From an uncultured Clostridia bacterium (GTDB taxonomy: Bacteria; Bacillota; Clostridia; Christensenellales; UBA1242), in contig CAKVMJ010000002.1 of the NCBI GenBank assembly GCA_934772445.1, positions 10,407 to 74,406 of the forward strand: DNA of 64,000 nt, read 5' to 3'. Position numbers and translations under genes: made by a program. Shown piece after piece: positions 53,450-63,992 of the stretch (positions within the stretch are counted from its first letter, which is position 1; each line of letters begins with the position of its first letter). The notes beneath the pieces were generated by a model. That model was not told where the DNA came from. It saw nothing but the letters and a program-made list of their open reading frames with translations, and ran no database searches.

Positions 53450-53593
53450 ATGAGTGATACACTAATAACTGAAATTCTATCCCAATACTTCAATATGGAA
53501 ATATCAAATAAAATAGAGATATTAAATAATGAAATAATTGTTAATCTTGAAAATGGAAAAATAGCGAAAATTAAAGTTACCGAATTAAATTAA
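53450..53593 (+). CDS. Small hypothetical protein (47 residues)
   Basis: ATG 53450 has a strong AAAGGAGAAG site. The product is 47 residues, with an amphipathic helix in the first half (LITEILSQYFNMEISNKIEI) and two short strands in the second half (NEIIVNLENGKIAKIKV). Family unknown. Divergently placed to the XRE array. Confidence 0.55.
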   Translation: MSDTLITEILSQYFNMEISNKIEILNNEIIVNLENGKIAKIKVTELN

Positions 53594-53636
53594 GTATTTA
53601 CATATAAAAAAATAAATTTCATCAAAGGAGAAAATA

Positions 53637-53855
53637 ATGAAAATAAAAAATAGTAGAGATTATGTTTTAAATCATCAATATGGATATGGATTAGAAAAAG
53701 AAAAAAGAGAACTTAACAAATTAAAGTTAAGAATTCTTGAAGATTTAAAAGTTTATTTGAAAGATATTCTAGAAAATGCGTTTAACGCAACCTATAAAAA
53801 TAATATACTTGAATTTAATATAGATAAATCCAAGTTTGAAATTATTTTCGAATAA
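53637..53855 (+). CDS. Small hypothetical protein (72 residues)
   Basis: A basic, helical N-terminal half (LEKEKRELNKLKLRILEDLK) is followed by a short beta segment (ILEFNIDKSKFEIIFE). The end resembles that of the 47-residue neighbour, so the two could be related. AAAGGAG site. No function can be assigned. Confidence 0.55.
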   Translation: MKIKNSRDYVLNHQYGYGLEKEKRELNKLKLRILEDLKVYLKDILENAFNATYKNNILEFNIDKSKFEIIFE

Positions 53856-53923
53856 TCAATAGTGCTTTAAAATTTTTATTGAAAAACATTTAAAATTCTT
53901 TTTTCATAAATTTTTTTATGTGA

Positions 53924-53929
53924 TATACT
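53924..53929 (+). promoter_or_regulatory. -10 element of the Ig-like / MBL gene pair
   Basis: TATACT (53924-53929) preceded by TGTGA; a weak -35 (TTTTCA, 53901-53906) is 17 bp upstream. Confidence 0.4.
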
Positions 53930-53964
53930 CTATCTGTGCGAAAAATAAAACAAAGGAGTGAAAA

Positions 53965-54636
53965 ATGGCGGAAAAGAAATATGAAAATGCTAAGGCAACT
54001 AAATCTTCAAATAAAGCGTTTATTCCTTGGCCAAATGCAAATAAAAATAAATCTTCAAGTTCTTCTAAATCCAATAGGGCTTCAACAAAATCTAGCGTAA
54101 GCAAAAAATCTTCCACAAGTTCTAGTGCTAAGAAAAATTCGAGTGTGGAACAAGCTAAAGCCACAAGAGTTGAAAAAAATTTAGAAATCTCAGTTCCTTC
54201 AAATAGTAAGGTTAGTAAAAAAGTTACAAAAGAGCTTACAAAGAAAACAAATCAGCCTTTAGTTATTTCAATAGTGCTATGCTTGGTTATTGGAATAGTG
54301 ATTGGATATTTCTGTTTGGTTTATCTTTGCAAAAACGATTGTTTTGAAATGAATGTTGATGCTCATAACCAAATAGACATTTATTTAAACGATGATGATG
54401 GTATAACTGAATATACAGAACTTGGTGCAAAATGCGTGTTGTTTGGTAAGGATATATCTAGTCAGGTTAAAGTGCAATATAAATATAGGGAAGATATATC
54501 TTTTGATCCAGAAGTTGTAAGCGGTATAGATTCTTCAAAAGCAGGAATTTATTATGCTATCTACACAATTGATAACCCAAGATATAAATCTGTAACATTA
54601 ATCAGAAATATTATAGTTTTGAGGGAGGAAGAATAA
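53965..54636 (+). CDS. Ser/Lys-rich single-span membrane protein with C-terminal beta domain
   Basis: The first 95 residues are disordered and very rich in Ser, Lys and Asn. One membrane helix follows (about 98-120, PLVISIVLCLVIGIVIGYFCLVY), then an outside beta domain with an Ig-like pattern (HNQIDIYLNDDDGITEYTE, ending YKSVTLIRNIIVLRE). No family is recognised. It is followed after one base by the metallo-beta-lactamase gene, so the two are coupled and may act together at the membrane. Confidence 0.6.
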   Translation: MAEKKYENAKATKSSNKAFIPWPNANKNKSSSSSKSNRASTKSSVSKKSSTSSSAKKNSSVEQAKATRVEKNLEISVPSNSKVSKKVTKELTKKTNQPLVISIVLCLVIGIVIGYFCLVYLCKNDCFEMNVDAHNQIDIYLNDDDGITEYTELGAKCVLFGKDISSQVKVQYKYREDISFDPEVVSGIDSSKAGIYYAIYTIDNPRYKSVTLIRNIIVLREEE

Positions 54637-54637
54637 T

Positions 54638-55861
54638 ATGGCAAGACCTAAAAAAGTATCGGTAGCAAAAATAATAATTTGTTCGTTTTTATGCTTTGTT
54701 GTTGGTGTTGTGATTGGTAGTTTCTTTAGATTATACTACGCAACTCCAGATTCTTATATGATTCCAGAAACAGTAACAGTTTCAAATAATAATGGTTCAA
54801 ATACCGCCCACGAAGGTGAGATTAATGCCGAAACAGTAAAGAGTAATGATTTATCTATTCATTTTCTAGAACTTGGCAATAAATATACAGGCGATTGTAC
54901 TTTTATTAAAATTGGAGATGTTGAAATATTAGTTGATGCTGGTTCAAAGTCAACATCTGTTCAAACTATTTATGATTATATAAATCCATATATTGAGGGT
55001 GAACTTGATTATGTTATCGTAACCCACGCCCATCAAGACCACTATGCTGGTTTTGCAACGAGCAATAGCCTATTTGATAAGTTTGAAATTACAAATGTAA
55101 TAGAATTTAATAAATGTAACCAAAACTCAAGCAAAGGCTTATATAAAGCATATATTAATGAAAAGAAGCAATTAGCTGAAAAAATGGAGTCTTTAGGCAA
55201 AGAACATCATCAATATAAGGTTACAAAATTTGTTAATAAAGATGATATATCTAATAGAGAGATTGATTTAGGAAATAATGTTAAATTGCAATTCTTATAT
55301 CAAAAATATTATGATTTAGAAACTGCAACCACAGAAAATAATAATTCTGTTTGCTTCCAACTTGTTCAACAATTAGGAACAGAAACTAAAAAATATATGT
55401 TCACAGGCGATTTAGAGAAAGAGGGCGAGGCTTCATTGGTTAATGCAAGTCAAAACGCAGGTTTGCTTAGCGAAGTTGAATTGTATAAAGCAGGTCACCA
55501 TGGCTCAAAAACAAGTTCTTCAAAAGCACTTTTAGAAGTAATTAAACCTAAAACAGTTTGTGTTTGTTGTTGTGCTGGTAGCCCAGAATATACAAAAACA
55601 AATGCAAATCAATTCCCAACTCAAGAATTTGTAGATAATGTTGCTAAATATGCTCAAACAGATAAAGTTTATGTAACAAGTTTGTGTGTTGATTATGATA
55701 AAGCAGAATTTACATCAATGAATGGAAATATCGTAATTTGTGCTAAAGCACACGAAAGTTCAATAGAAATAAATATCTATTGTTCAAATAATAGCAAACT
55801 TTTAAAAGAAACAGATTGGTTTAAAGCTAATAGAACAATGCCAGCGGAATGGGCTGCTTAA
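54638..55861 (+). CDS. Membrane-anchored metallo-beta-lactamase-fold hydrolase, ComEC C-terminal-like
   Basis: The 407-residue protein has one N-terminal membrane helix (about 12-32). The outside part has the MBL motif VIVTHAHQDHYAGF (metal ligands), YMFTGDLEKEGE and YKAGHHGSKTSSSKALLEVI, the pattern of the ComEC/Rec2 C-terminal hydrolase domain. ComEC's transport domain is missing, so this is a stand-alone secreted-type nuclease or phosphodiesterase. Inactive forms are unlikely because the ligand residues are present. It pairs with the beta-domain protein upstream. Confidence 0.8.
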   Translation: MARPKKVSVAKIIICSFLCFVVGVVIGSFFRLYYATPDSYMIPETVTVSNNNGSNTAHEGEINAETVKSNDLSIHFLELGNKYTGDCTFIKIGDVEILVDAGSKSTSVQTIYDYINPYIEGELDYVIVTHAHQDHYAGFATSNSLFDKFEITNVIEFNKCNQNSSKGLYKAYINEKKQLAEKMESLGKEHHQYKVTKFVNKDDISNREIDLGNNVKLQFLYQKYYDLETATTENNNSVCFQLVQQLGTETKKYMFTGDLEKEGEASLVNASQNAGLLSEVELYKAGHHGSKTSSSKALLEVIKPKTVCVCCCAGSPEYTKTNANQFPTQEFVDNVAKYAQTDKVYVTSLCVDYDKAEFTSMNGNIVICAKAHESSIEINIYCSNNSKLLKETDWFKANRTMPAEWAA

Positions 55862-55879
55862 TGCTTTAATAGGATAAAA

Positions 55880-55922
55880 ACAAAAAGAGTCTTTAAAATA
55901 TAATCTAAGGCTCTTTTTTTAT
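55880..55922 (+). terminator. Terminator after the MBL gene
   Basis: AAAAAGAGtCTT pairs with AAGgCTCTTTTT around a central loop, followed by T. Confidence 0.7.
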
Positions 55923-56075
55923 AAATCAAAATAGTTAATTTATATAGAAATTGAACGAATATTAAGCAAAGTAAAAATCTATCTTAAAATTTGGTTAAAA
56001 ACTTTAAAATTGTATAAATTTTTAAAAAAATCGGTAGAAATTTCTGAAAAATTTTTTAGGTAAAAGCTATTTTAT

Positions 56076-56104
56076 TTGACTAGCGGGAAAAAAATAGATA
56101 ATAT
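56076..56104 (+). promoter_or_regulatory. Promoter of the leucine-rich-repeat surface gene
   Basis: TTGACT (56076-56081), 17 bp, TAATAT (56099-56104). Leader about 50 nt. Confidence 0.6.
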
Positions 56105-56159
56105 ATATTCGAAGTTAATCTGTAGATTATGGATAAAATAATATAAGGAGAATTGGAAA

Positions 56160-58352
56160 ATGAAAAAATCTACAAAAGTTGTAGCAACAATAATTGCGGT
56201 TACCCTTGTAATTTCAGCAATGATAATAGCAATTTATGCAGCAACAGCAGGTAACTTTGGAATAAACGCAAATGTATCGTGGACTGCTCAAGCGGGTGTT
56301 GACCTAGAGTTTTGGGCAAAAGTTTCTGGCGGAAGCGAAACTAAAGAAATAGCAAAAACAAGTATTACTCCATCAACCACAAATGCTAACGCAAATATTA
56401 TTGGGGATTTAAGTTGTAATTTCTCAGATACATCGGAAGATGGCGTTAATAATCCAAATGCTATTGAATATGTTTATTATGTAAAAAATAAAAGTTTAAC
56501 ACCGCTTAATATTAGGGTTACTAAAACTCCAGCTCAAGCGGAAGAAGCAGGTACAAGCCCAGAAAATCATACACCAAAAGTTGTTTTAAATTCGGAAACT
56601 GAAGGAACAAACACTCTAACTGCTGTATTAGGTTCATCTGGATATAATCTAGGTGCGGGAGATGTGTTTGCATACACTGTAACACTATCTCTAGCAAGTG
56701 GCGGAGAAGGAACAATCAATGCTGATACCGGTATCAGCACAAGTTTTGATGCTGGCGTAACATTTAATTTTGCAGTTGGTGGAAGTTCTCAAGGAACAAT
56801 CATCACCACAGTTGATGGTGTTGGTGAAACCACTGTAAATTCAAGCAGTTTAGTAGGCCAAACTCTAGGAACTTACTTATCAACATTGCAAACACCAGAA
56901 TATTTTACAGGTTGGTTCTTTGATGAAAATCTAACAAAAGCCGTTTCTGATGATTATCTAAATGTTGAATTAAAAGAATCTTCAATATCTTCTCTATATG
57001 GCAAAACAGCTTCAACCACAGGCTTAACTTTTGAATTAGATTCAGATACCGACACATATATGGTGAGGGGTGATAGTACCACACCTCCAAGTGGAGAAGT
57101 AATAATTCCGAATAAGTATAATGGTAAAAAGGTTACCATTTTAGGTTCAGCATCATCTGGTTCTGGTGATCTTTTGGGAAGTAATAAGGGAATTAATGCA
57201 ACATCTTCGGTAAGTTCTACATTTGAAAACAATACAAATATAACAAGCGTAGTTCTACCAAATACAATAGAATATATTAAAGATAGTGCATTCTCTGGTT
57301 GCGAAAATCTAGTAGGCATATATTTGCCAGATAGCCTTAAAAAAATTGGTTCTTCAGTATTTTCAGGTTGTGGTATATCTAGCATTGTTATACCAAGCAG
57401 TGTAGAAGAAATCAATTATGTTAAAATGCAAAATATCCTATTGAGTGGTAATGATTCCAAACCGCTTACAAAAAGTATAGGAACAAATAAAGAATTAGGT
57501 GGCTTAGGTGGCGGTAGTAGTTATAAAGGTGTAGATACGGTTAATTATTACCATATCTTTATGAATTGTCCTAATCTAATAAGTATTACCGTTGCATCTG
57601 GTAATACCAAATATGATAGCAGAAATAATTGTAATGGTATAATTCTTAGTAAAACAAATACTTTAATTGCAACTTGTAAGAATACAGTTATTCCTAAAAC
57701 TATTGAAAGTATTGCTTATTTTGCATTCCAAGGCTGTAAAGGGTTAACAAGTGTGGTAATTCCTAGTAGTGTTAAAAGTATAATTAATAATGGCAGTAAT
57801 ATTCGTGACACAGATATGGCAAAACCAATGTCCATACAAGCTTTGGATAATTTAAATGGAAATCAAGGGCAATTATTTGCATATTGCAATGAACTAACAT
57901 CTGTTTATGTTGAAAGCGGAAATCGTTATTTTGATAGTAGGGAAAATTGTAATGCTATTATTGAAAAAAAATCAAATACTATTCTAGCCACTTGTTCAAC
58001 ATCTAAAATTCCTTCAACAGTTGAATATATTGGTGCATCTGCATTTAAAGATAATTTAGGAATTACAAGCATCTCAATTCCATCAGGTGTTAAAGTTATT
58101 GGCACTCAAAGTTTTGCTAATTGCTCAAATCTAACAAAGATATTCATACCTTCTTCTGTAACGAGTATTATTGCTGATCAATATGCTCCATTCTATGGTT
58201 GTTCTTCTGTAAAGATTTATTGTGAAGCAAGTAGCCAACCAACTGGCTGGGGAACATATTGGAATAACTATGATAGTAGTAAAACTAATAAACTTACTCC
58301 AACTTGGAATTATTCTCGTGAACAATTTGATTCAATTCAAAACATACTTTAA
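56160..58352 (+). CDS. Exported BspA-type leucine-rich-repeat protein
   Basis: The 730-residue protein starts with a signal peptide (about 1-30). A TasA/camelysin-like beta domain follows (about 30-205), then a short InlB-like insert (TPEYFTGWFFDENLTKAV). From about residue 330 come LRR_5 repeats of the BspA type: ITSVVLPNTIEYIKDSAFSG, LVGIYLPDSLKKIGSSVFSG, ISSIVIPSSVEEI and others, each of about 23 residues. The end is WGTYWNNYDSSKTNKLTPTW. No sortase motif or anchor is visible. Such proteins mediate adhesion or biofilm in gut bacteria; function here is inferred. AAGGAGAA site. Confidence 0.82.
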   Translation: MKKSTKVVATIIAVTLVISAMIIAIYAATAGNFGINANVSWTAQAGVDLEFWAKVSGGSETKEIAKTSITPSTTNANANIIGDLSCNFSDTSEDGVNNPNAIEYVYYVKNKSLTPLNIRVTKTPAQAEEAGTSPENHTPKVVLNSETEGTNTLTAVLGSSGYNLGAGDVFAYTVTLSLASGGEGTINADTGISTSFDAGVTFNFAVGGSSQGTIITTVDGVGETTVNSSSLVGQTLGTYLSTLQTPEYFTGWFFDENLTKAVSDDYLNVELKESSISSLYGKTASTTGLTFELDSDTDTYMVRGDSTTPPSGEVIIPNKYNGKKVTILGSASSGSGDLLGSNKGINATSSVSSTFENNTNITSVVLPNTIEYIKDSAFSGCENLVGIYLPDSLKKIGSSVFSGCGISSIVIPSSVEEINYVKMQNILLSGNDSKPLTKSIGTNKELGGLGGGSSYKGVDTVNYYHIFMNCPNLISITVASGNTKYDSRNNCNGIILSKTNTLIATCKNTVIPKTIESIAYFAFQGCKGLTSVVIPSSVKSIINNGSNIRDTDMAKPMSIQALDNLNGNQGQLFAYCNELTSVYVESGNRYFDSRENCNAIIEKKSNTILATCSTSKIPSTVEYIGASAFKDNLGITSISIPSGVKVIGTQSFANCSNLTKIFIPSSVTSIIADQYAPFYGCSSVKIYCEASSQPTGWGTYWNNYDSSKTNKLTPTWNYSREQFDSIQNIL

Positions 58353-58440
58353 TTTTAAGAATGTTAATAGAATAAGAATTATTAAAATATATTCTTAAAA
58401 AATTCTAACCTAATTTAAAATTTAAATAAAAATTTATAAT

Positions 58441-58605
58441 TCTATAACTGTTACAAAAATAACATTAGATGCTTCTGTATATTTTTATTTTCCATTTTAT
58501 GAGTGCTCTTCAAACTTAACGATATGGTGTGAAGTTGAAAGTAAGCCAAGTGGTTGGGATGAATATTGGAATTATTATGATAGTAATCAATTTGAAGTTT
58601 ATTGA
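58441..58605 (+). pseudogene. Degraded C-terminal fragment of a BspA-type LRR gene
   Basis: The frame encodes PFYECSSNLTIWCEVESKPS followed by GWDEYWNYYDSN and ends at TGA 58603. This clearly resembles the C-terminus of the intact neighbour (PFYGCSSVKIYCEASSQPTG, then WGTYWNNYDSS). There is no start codon or ribosome site, and the upstream part is AT-rich and without repeats. It is a remnant of a tandem duplicate or a recombination donor cassette. Confidence 0.7.
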
Positions 58606-58661
58606 GGTAGTAACTTAAATGCTTTTTTAGGTATTAAGTAAACTAATTATTATTAACAACA

Positions 58662-58696
58662 AAAAAAAGAACATTATTTAAAATGTTCTTTTTCGT
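58662..58696. terminator. Bidirectional terminator
   Basis: AAAGAACATT (58666-58675) pairs with AATGTTCTTT (58682-58691), between the LRR remnant and the minus-strand gene. Confidence 0.8.
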
Positions 58697-58704
58697 TTTT
58701 AATT

Positions 58705-59268
58705 TTAAGCGTGACCATTAATAAAATCGTTAATAGCCTCTTGGTCAAATTCAACGTATGCTTCTCTAGATGTTATGCGTTGGCTAGCTCTATTAATCAT
58801 ATTATCAATATTTTCAATTGGGTCTGCTTGAGTTCTAATTTGACCTTCTTCAATAACAATTTTACCATTTTCATCTAATGATGCGCCAGCATAACCGCCT
58901 TCGTTTCTTGTACAAATATCGTGGAAACCATTGAATCCTTTAATATATTCGCCATAAACTAAGTTAAATTCGCTTGAATCTGCATCTAGATATAATTTCT
59001 TATTTGGAGCTTGAATTGTAATAACTCCTTGATTGAATTTATATGAAATAGTTCCTTTTTCATCTTTAGATAATCCTGTGTTAATTTCGCTTTTATCTGA
59101 ATCTAATGTTTTATTCATATCTGCAAGCAAGCTATCCATTCTTTCAGAATTATTATCGCAAACATAACTAACTCCATCAACTAAGCTATCAAAAATCTCT
59201 TTGCAAGCGTAATTTTTGATGTTGTCAAAATTTTCTAAAAATCTAATTAGTTCATCATTATTATTCAT
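58705..59268 (-). CDS. Hypothetical protein, 187 residues
   Basis: The protein is acidic and soluble. The N-terminal half is helical; the second half has beta strands (GVITIQAPNKKLYLDADSSE, GGYAGASLDENGKIVIEEGQ). No signal peptide, no known domain. GGGAGAAATT site before the ATG. Alone on its strand, with a shared terminator. I do not recognise it. Confidence 0.6.
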   Translation of the reverse strand: MNNNDELIRFLENFDNIKNYACKEIFDSLVDGVSYVCDNNSERMDSLLADMNKTLDSDKSEINTGLSKDEKGTISYKFNQGVITIQAPNKKLYLDADSSEFNLVYGEYIKGFNGFHDICTRNEGGYAGASLDENGKIVIEEGQIRTQADPIENIDNMINRASQRITSREAYVEFDQEAINDFINGHA

Positions 59269-59475
59269 AATAATTTCTCCCTTTTTTGGTAATCTATGGC
59301 TATTATACCACTTTAGAAACTAAATTTCAATACTCTTTTTTAAATTAATTATGCTTTAGTTTCTTTACATTCAATCTTTTTTAGTGCTATAAATAATGAA
59401 TTTTATCTTATAATATTAATTTAGATATAATATAAGAAAAAGATAAAATATTTTTGAAAAAAGTATGAAAAAACA

Positions 59476-59505
59476 TTGACAAATCAGTTCGAATTTTGAT
59501 AAACT
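59476..59505 (+). promoter_or_regulatory. str operon promoter
   Basis: TTGACA (59476-59481), 18 bp, TAAACT (59500-59505) with an upstream TGA giving an extended -10. The leader to rpsL is about 270 nt. Confidence 0.65.
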
Positions 59506-59534
59506 CTTAATCGTATTATAATATGCCGAATATT

Positions 59535-59655
59535 GCTATGCTTTTTTTGCTATGCGATGTAAGGCTATGCAAGTGTAAAATAATGGTGTGAGAAAATTTT
59601 ATAGTTTGCAAATTCCTGCGATATTATAATCAAACATTAAATTGTTGTGCTATGC
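59535..59655 (+). repeat. Four GCTATGC repeats in the rpsL leader
   Basis: GCTATGC occurs at 59535-59541, 59549-59555, 59564-59570 and 59649-59655. The first three are 14 and 15 bp apart, inside the transcribed leader. This is unusual in an otherwise AT-rich region. It could be a protein-binding site or an RNA element; I know no match. Confidence 0.55.
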
Positions 59656-59783
59656 AGGGAAAATTGGCGAGTTTTAAAGGGTTGAATTAAAATTTGCTAA
59701 CTTGTTTTGGTTTGAAGAAAAGCGAAAAATTGGCTAAAACAAGTATTATGCTTTTCAATAAAAATATCAAGGGAGGAAAGATT

Positions 59784-60155
59784 GTGCCTACAATTAATCA
59801 ATTAGTAAAAAAAGGCAGAAAAACTGTTGCAACAAAATCAGCAGTTCCAATTCTAGATGAAAATCCTCAAAAAAGAGGTGTTTGTTTGTCTGTTACAACA
59901 ACATCTCCTAAAAAACCAAACTCAGCTTTAAGAAAGATTGCAAGAGTTCGTCTTTCTAATAGCCAAGAAGGTACTGTTTATATCCCAGGTGAGGGACATA
60001 ACCTTCAAGAACATAGCGTTGTTCTAATCCGTGGCGGAAGAGTTCGTGACCTTCCGGGTGTTCGTTACCACATTATTAGAGGTACTATGGATACAGCTGG
60101 TGTTGCTAAGAGGAAACAAGCGCGTAGTAAATACGGTGCAAAAAAAGGTAAATAA
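59784..60155 (+). CDS. rpsL: 30S ribosomal protein S12
   Basis: The GTG at 59784, preceded by GGGAGGAAAG, gives the usual 123-residue protein starting [12 protein letters not shown]; a longer frame upstream is only leader. The conserved loops [13 protein letters not shown] and [14 protein letters not shown] lie at the decoding centre. Lys43 is kept, but position 88, usually Lys, is Arg (codon CGT at 60045-60047). In E. coli and mycobacteria this change gives streptomycin resistance. First gene of the str operon. Confidence 0.97.
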   Translation: MPTINQLVKKGRKTVATKSAVPILDENPQKRGVCLSVTTTSPKKPNSALRKIARVRLSNSQEGTVYIPGEGHNLQEHSVVLIRGGRVRDLPGVRYHIIRGTMDTAGVAKRKQARSKYGAKKGK

Positions 60156-60178
60156 ACTATAAAATAAATTTAAGATAA

Positions 60179-60664
<486 letters not shown>

Positions 60665-60684
60665 TCATTTAGGAGAAAAATATT

Positions 60685-62763
60685 ATGCCTAGAAAAGTAG
60701 CATTAAATAATTTAAGAAATGTTGGTATTATGGCGCATATTGATGCCGGTAAAACCACTACTACTGAAAGAATATTGTTCTACACTGGTAAAACTCACAA
60801 AATTGGTGAAGTTCACGAAGGTGAAGCAACAATGGACTGGATGGCTCAAGAACAAGAAAGAGGTATCACAATCACTAGTGCTGCCACAACTTGCTATTGG
60901 AAAGGTCATCAAATTAATATTATTGATACCCCAGGTCACGTTGACTTTACTGCGGAAGTTGAAAGAAGTTTAAAGGTTCTTGATGGTTCTGTTGCGGTAT
61001 TCAGCGCAAGAGAGGGTGTTCAACCACAAAGTGAAAAAGTTTGGCGTCAAGCTGATAAATATCATGTACCTCGTATGATATTTGTCAACAAAATGGATAG
61101 ACCAGATGCAAACTTCTTTAATGTTGTTGAAGGTATCAAAACAAGACTTGGTTCTAATGCAGTTCCAGTTCAAATTCCAATCGGTACTGCTGAAACATTC
61201 ACAGGTATTATCGACCTTGTAGAAAACCAAGCATATATTTATAAAAATGATTTAGGAACTGATATTCAAGTTACTGAAATCCCAGCTGAATATAAAGCTG
61301 ATGCAGAAAAATATAGAACTCAACTTATCGAAATCGCTGCAGAGCAAGATGATGAGTTGTTAGAAAAATATTTTGCTGGAGAAGAATTAACAATCGAAGA
61401 ATTGAAGCGTGGTATTAGAAAAGGTACATTAAATATGACTATTTTCCCAGCCACTTGCGGTACAGCTCTTGGAAATAAAGGTGTTCAAAAATTGTTAGAT
61501 GCAATTTGCGATTATATGCCTGCTCCAACAGATATTAAAGCAATTAGAGGAACAATTCCAGGTACTGACATTGAGGAAGATAGACATAGTTCTGATACAG
61601 AACCATTCGCTGGTCTTGCATTCAAAATTATGACAGATCCTTATGTTGGTAAATTAACTTTCTTCCGTGTTTATAGCGGTACTGTTACAGCTGGTACTTA
61701 TGTTTATAACCCAGTTAAAGATAAGAAAGAAAGAGTTGGCAGACTATTAAGAATGCACGCAAATAATAGAGAAGAGATTGAAGAAGCTTACGCTGGTGAA
61801 ATCGTTGGTATCGTTGGTTTAAAAGATACAACAACTGGTGAAACTCTATGTGATCCAGCACATCCAATCGTGCTTGAAAGTATGGATTTCCCAGAACCAG
61901 TTATTAAAGTTGCAATCGAACCTAAAACTAAGCAAGATCAAGAAAAAATGATTTTAGCATTAGTAAAACTTGCTGAAGAAGATCCAACATTTAAAACTTA
62001 CACAGACCAAGAAACTGGTCAAACTATCATTGCTGGTATGGGTGAACTTCACCTTGAAATCATCGTTGATAGATTAAAGAGAGAATTTAAGGTTGAAGCA
62101 AATGTTGGTGCTCCACAAGTTGCTTATAGAGAAACTATCAGAAAAGAAGTTGAAGTTGAAGGTAAGTATATTAAACAATCTGGTGGTCACGGTCAATATG
62201 GTGATTGCTGGGTTAGATTTACTCCACTTAAACCGGGCGAAGGCTATAAATTTGAAAACAAAATTGTTGGTGGTGTTATTCCTAAAGAATATATCCCAGC
62301 AGTTGATGCAGGTATTCAAGAAGCAAGACAAAATGGTGTTCTAGCTGGATATGAAGCAGTTGACTTCCAAGCAACATTATTCGATGGATCATTCCACGAT
62401 GTCGATTCTTCAGAACTTGCGTTCAAAGTTGCAGCATCTTTAGCATTTAAAGATGGTTTCAGAAAAGCAGACCCAGTTCTATTAGAACCAATTATGAAAG
62501 TTGAAGTTGAAATGCCTGATGATTACCTTGGTAATGTTATGGGTAATATCAACCGCAGACGTGGTGTTCTAAGCGGAACAGAGGTTAAAAATGGGTTACA
62601 AGTTATCAATGCTGAGATTCCACTAGGTGAAATGTTTGGTTATGCCACAGAACTTAGAGGATTAACTCAAGGCAGAGGTACTTTTAATATGGAATTTTCA
62701 CATTATGCGGAAGTTCCGAGAAACATCGCCGAGAAAGTAATCGGCGAGAGAAAATCAAATTAA
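60685..62763 (+). CDS. fusA: Elongation factor G
   Basis: The 692-residue translational GTPase has G1 [13 protein letters not shown], the switch regions ([28 protein letters not shown]), [10 protein letters not shown], and the C-terminal domains with [14 protein letters not shown] and [20 protein letters not shown]. It moves tRNAs and mRNA after peptide transfer. It lies 20 bp after rpsG. AGGAGAA site. Confidence 0.97.
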   Translation: MPRKVALNNLRNVGIMAHIDAGKTTTTERILFYTGKTHKIGEVHEGEATMDWMAQEQERGITITSAATTCYWKGHQINIIDTPGHVDFTAEVERSLKVLDGSVAVFSAREGVQPQSEKVWRQADKYHVPRMIFVNKMDRPDANFFNVVEGIKTRLGSNAVPVQIPIGTAETFTGIIDLVENQAYIYKNDLGTDIQVTEIPAEYKADAEKYRTQLIEIAAEQDDELLEKYFAGEELTIEELKRGIRKGTLNMTIFPATCGTALGNKGVQKLLDAICDYMPAPTDIKAIRGTIPGTDIEEDRHSSDTEPFAGLAFKIMTDPYVGKLTFFRVYSGTVTAGTYVYNPVKDKKERVGRLLRMHANNREEIEEAYAGEIVGIVGLKDTTTGETLCDPAHPIVLESMDFPEPVIKVAIEPKTKQDQEKMILALVKLAEEDPTFKTYTDQETGQTIIAGMGELHLEIIVDRLKREFKVEANVGAPQVAYRETIRKEVEVEGKYIKQSGGHGQYGDCWVRFTPLKPGEGYKFENKIVGGVIPKEYIPAVDAGIQEARQNGVLAGYEAVDFQATLFDGSFHDVDSSELAFKVAASLAFKDGFRKADPVLLEPIMKVEVEMPDDYLGNVMGNINRRRGVLSGTEVKNGLQVINAEIPLGEMFGYATELRGLTQGRGTFNMEFSHYAEVPRNIAEKVIGERKSN

Positions 62764-62789
62764 TTTGAATTTTAAAGGAGAATTTTAAA

Positions 62790-63992
62790 ATGGCTAAAGC
62801 AAAGTATGAAAGAACTAAACCACACGTTAACGTTGGTACCATTGGCCACGTTGACCACGGCAAAACTACATTAACTGCCGCTATCACAACAACCCTAGCT
62901 AAAATGGGTCAAGCATTAGCAATGGACTATGGCGCTATTGATAAAGCACCAGAAGAAAGAGCAAGAGGTATTACTATAAACACTGCTCACGTTGAATATG
63001 AGTCAAAAACTCGTCACTATGCACATGTTGACTGCCCAGGACACGCAGACTATGTTAAAAATATGATTACTGGTGCTGCTCAAATGGATGGTGCTATCCT
63101 AGTTGTTGCTGCAACTGATGGTCCAATGCCTCAAACAAGAGAGCATATCCTTCTTGCTAGACAAGTTGGTGTTCCATATATCGTAGTATTTATGAATAAA
63201 GTTGACCAAGTTAATGATCCAGAACTTCTAGACTTAGTTGAAATGGAAATCAGAGATTTGTTAACTGAATATGGATTCCCAGGAGATAAAACTCCAATCA
63301 TCAAAGGTTCAGCATTAAAAGCATTAGAAGCTGCTAAAGCAGGTAATATTGATAGCCCAGATTGCAAATGCATTTTCGAATTAGTTGATGCACTTGACAC
63401 ATATATCCCAGAACCAGAAAGAGCTACTGACAAACCATTCCTTCTTCCAGTTGAAGATGTATTCACAATCACTGGTCGTGGAACAGTTGCTACTGGTAGA
63501 GTAGAAAGAGGTACTGTTAAAGTTGGCGATACTGTTGAAATCGTTGGTATGAATTCTAAACTTCAAACTGTTATTACAGGTGTTGAAATGTTCAGAAAGA
63601 TGCTAGATCAAGCAGTTGCTGGTGATAATGTTGGTTTACTTCTTCGTGGTATCCAAAGAACAGATATCGAAAGAGGTCAAGTTCTTTGCAAACCAGGTTC
63701 AATTCATCCACATACTGAATTCACAGCTCAAGTGTATGTATTGAAGAAAGAAGAAGGTGGTCGTCATACTCCATTCTTCAATGGTTACAGACCACAATTT
63801 TATTTCAGAACAACAGATGTTACTGGTACTATCGAACTTCCAGAGGGTGTTGAAATGGTAATGCCTGGTGATAATGTTAAGATGACTATTAAATTAATCA
63901 CTCCTATCGCTATCGAAGAAGGTTTGCGTTTCGCTATCCGTGAAGGTGGTAGAACAGTTGGTTCAGGTGTTGTTTCAAGCATCATCAAATAG
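62790..63992 (+). CDS. tuf: Elongation factor Tu
   Basis: The 400-residue protein has [18 protein letters not shown] (G1), [14 protein letters not shown] (G2), [18 protein letters not shown] (G3), NKVDQ (G4) and the C-terminal barrel with [14 protein letters not shown] and [13 protein letters not shown]. It delivers aminoacyl-tRNA to the ribosome. Last gene in view of the str operon; the stop codon is at 63990-63992, near the window end. Confidence 0.98.
   Translation: MAKAKYERTKPHVNVGTIGHVDHGKTTLTAAITTTLAKMGQALAMDYGAIDKAPEERARGITINTAHVEYESKTRHYAHVDCPGHADYVKNMITGAAQMDGAILVVAATDGPMPQTREHILLARQVGVPYIVVFMNKVDQVNDPELLDLVEMEIRDLLTEYGFPGDKTPIIKGSALKALEAAKAGNIDSPDCKCIFELVDALDTYIPEPERATDKPFLLPVEDVFTITGRGTVATGRVERGTVKVGDTVEIVGMNSKLQTVITGVEMFRKMLDQAVAGDNVGLLLRGIQRTDIERGQVLCKPGSIHPHTEFTAQVYVLKKEEGGRHTPFFNGYRPQFYFRTTDVTGTIELPEGVEMVMPGDNVKMTIKLITPIAIEEGLRFAIREGGRTVGSGVVSSIIK

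Noticed and set aside
59694..59783. N-terminal extension of S12 by 30 residues
   Set aside because: The ribosome site and the conserved S12 start place translation at GTG 59784; the upstream frame is leader with no homology.
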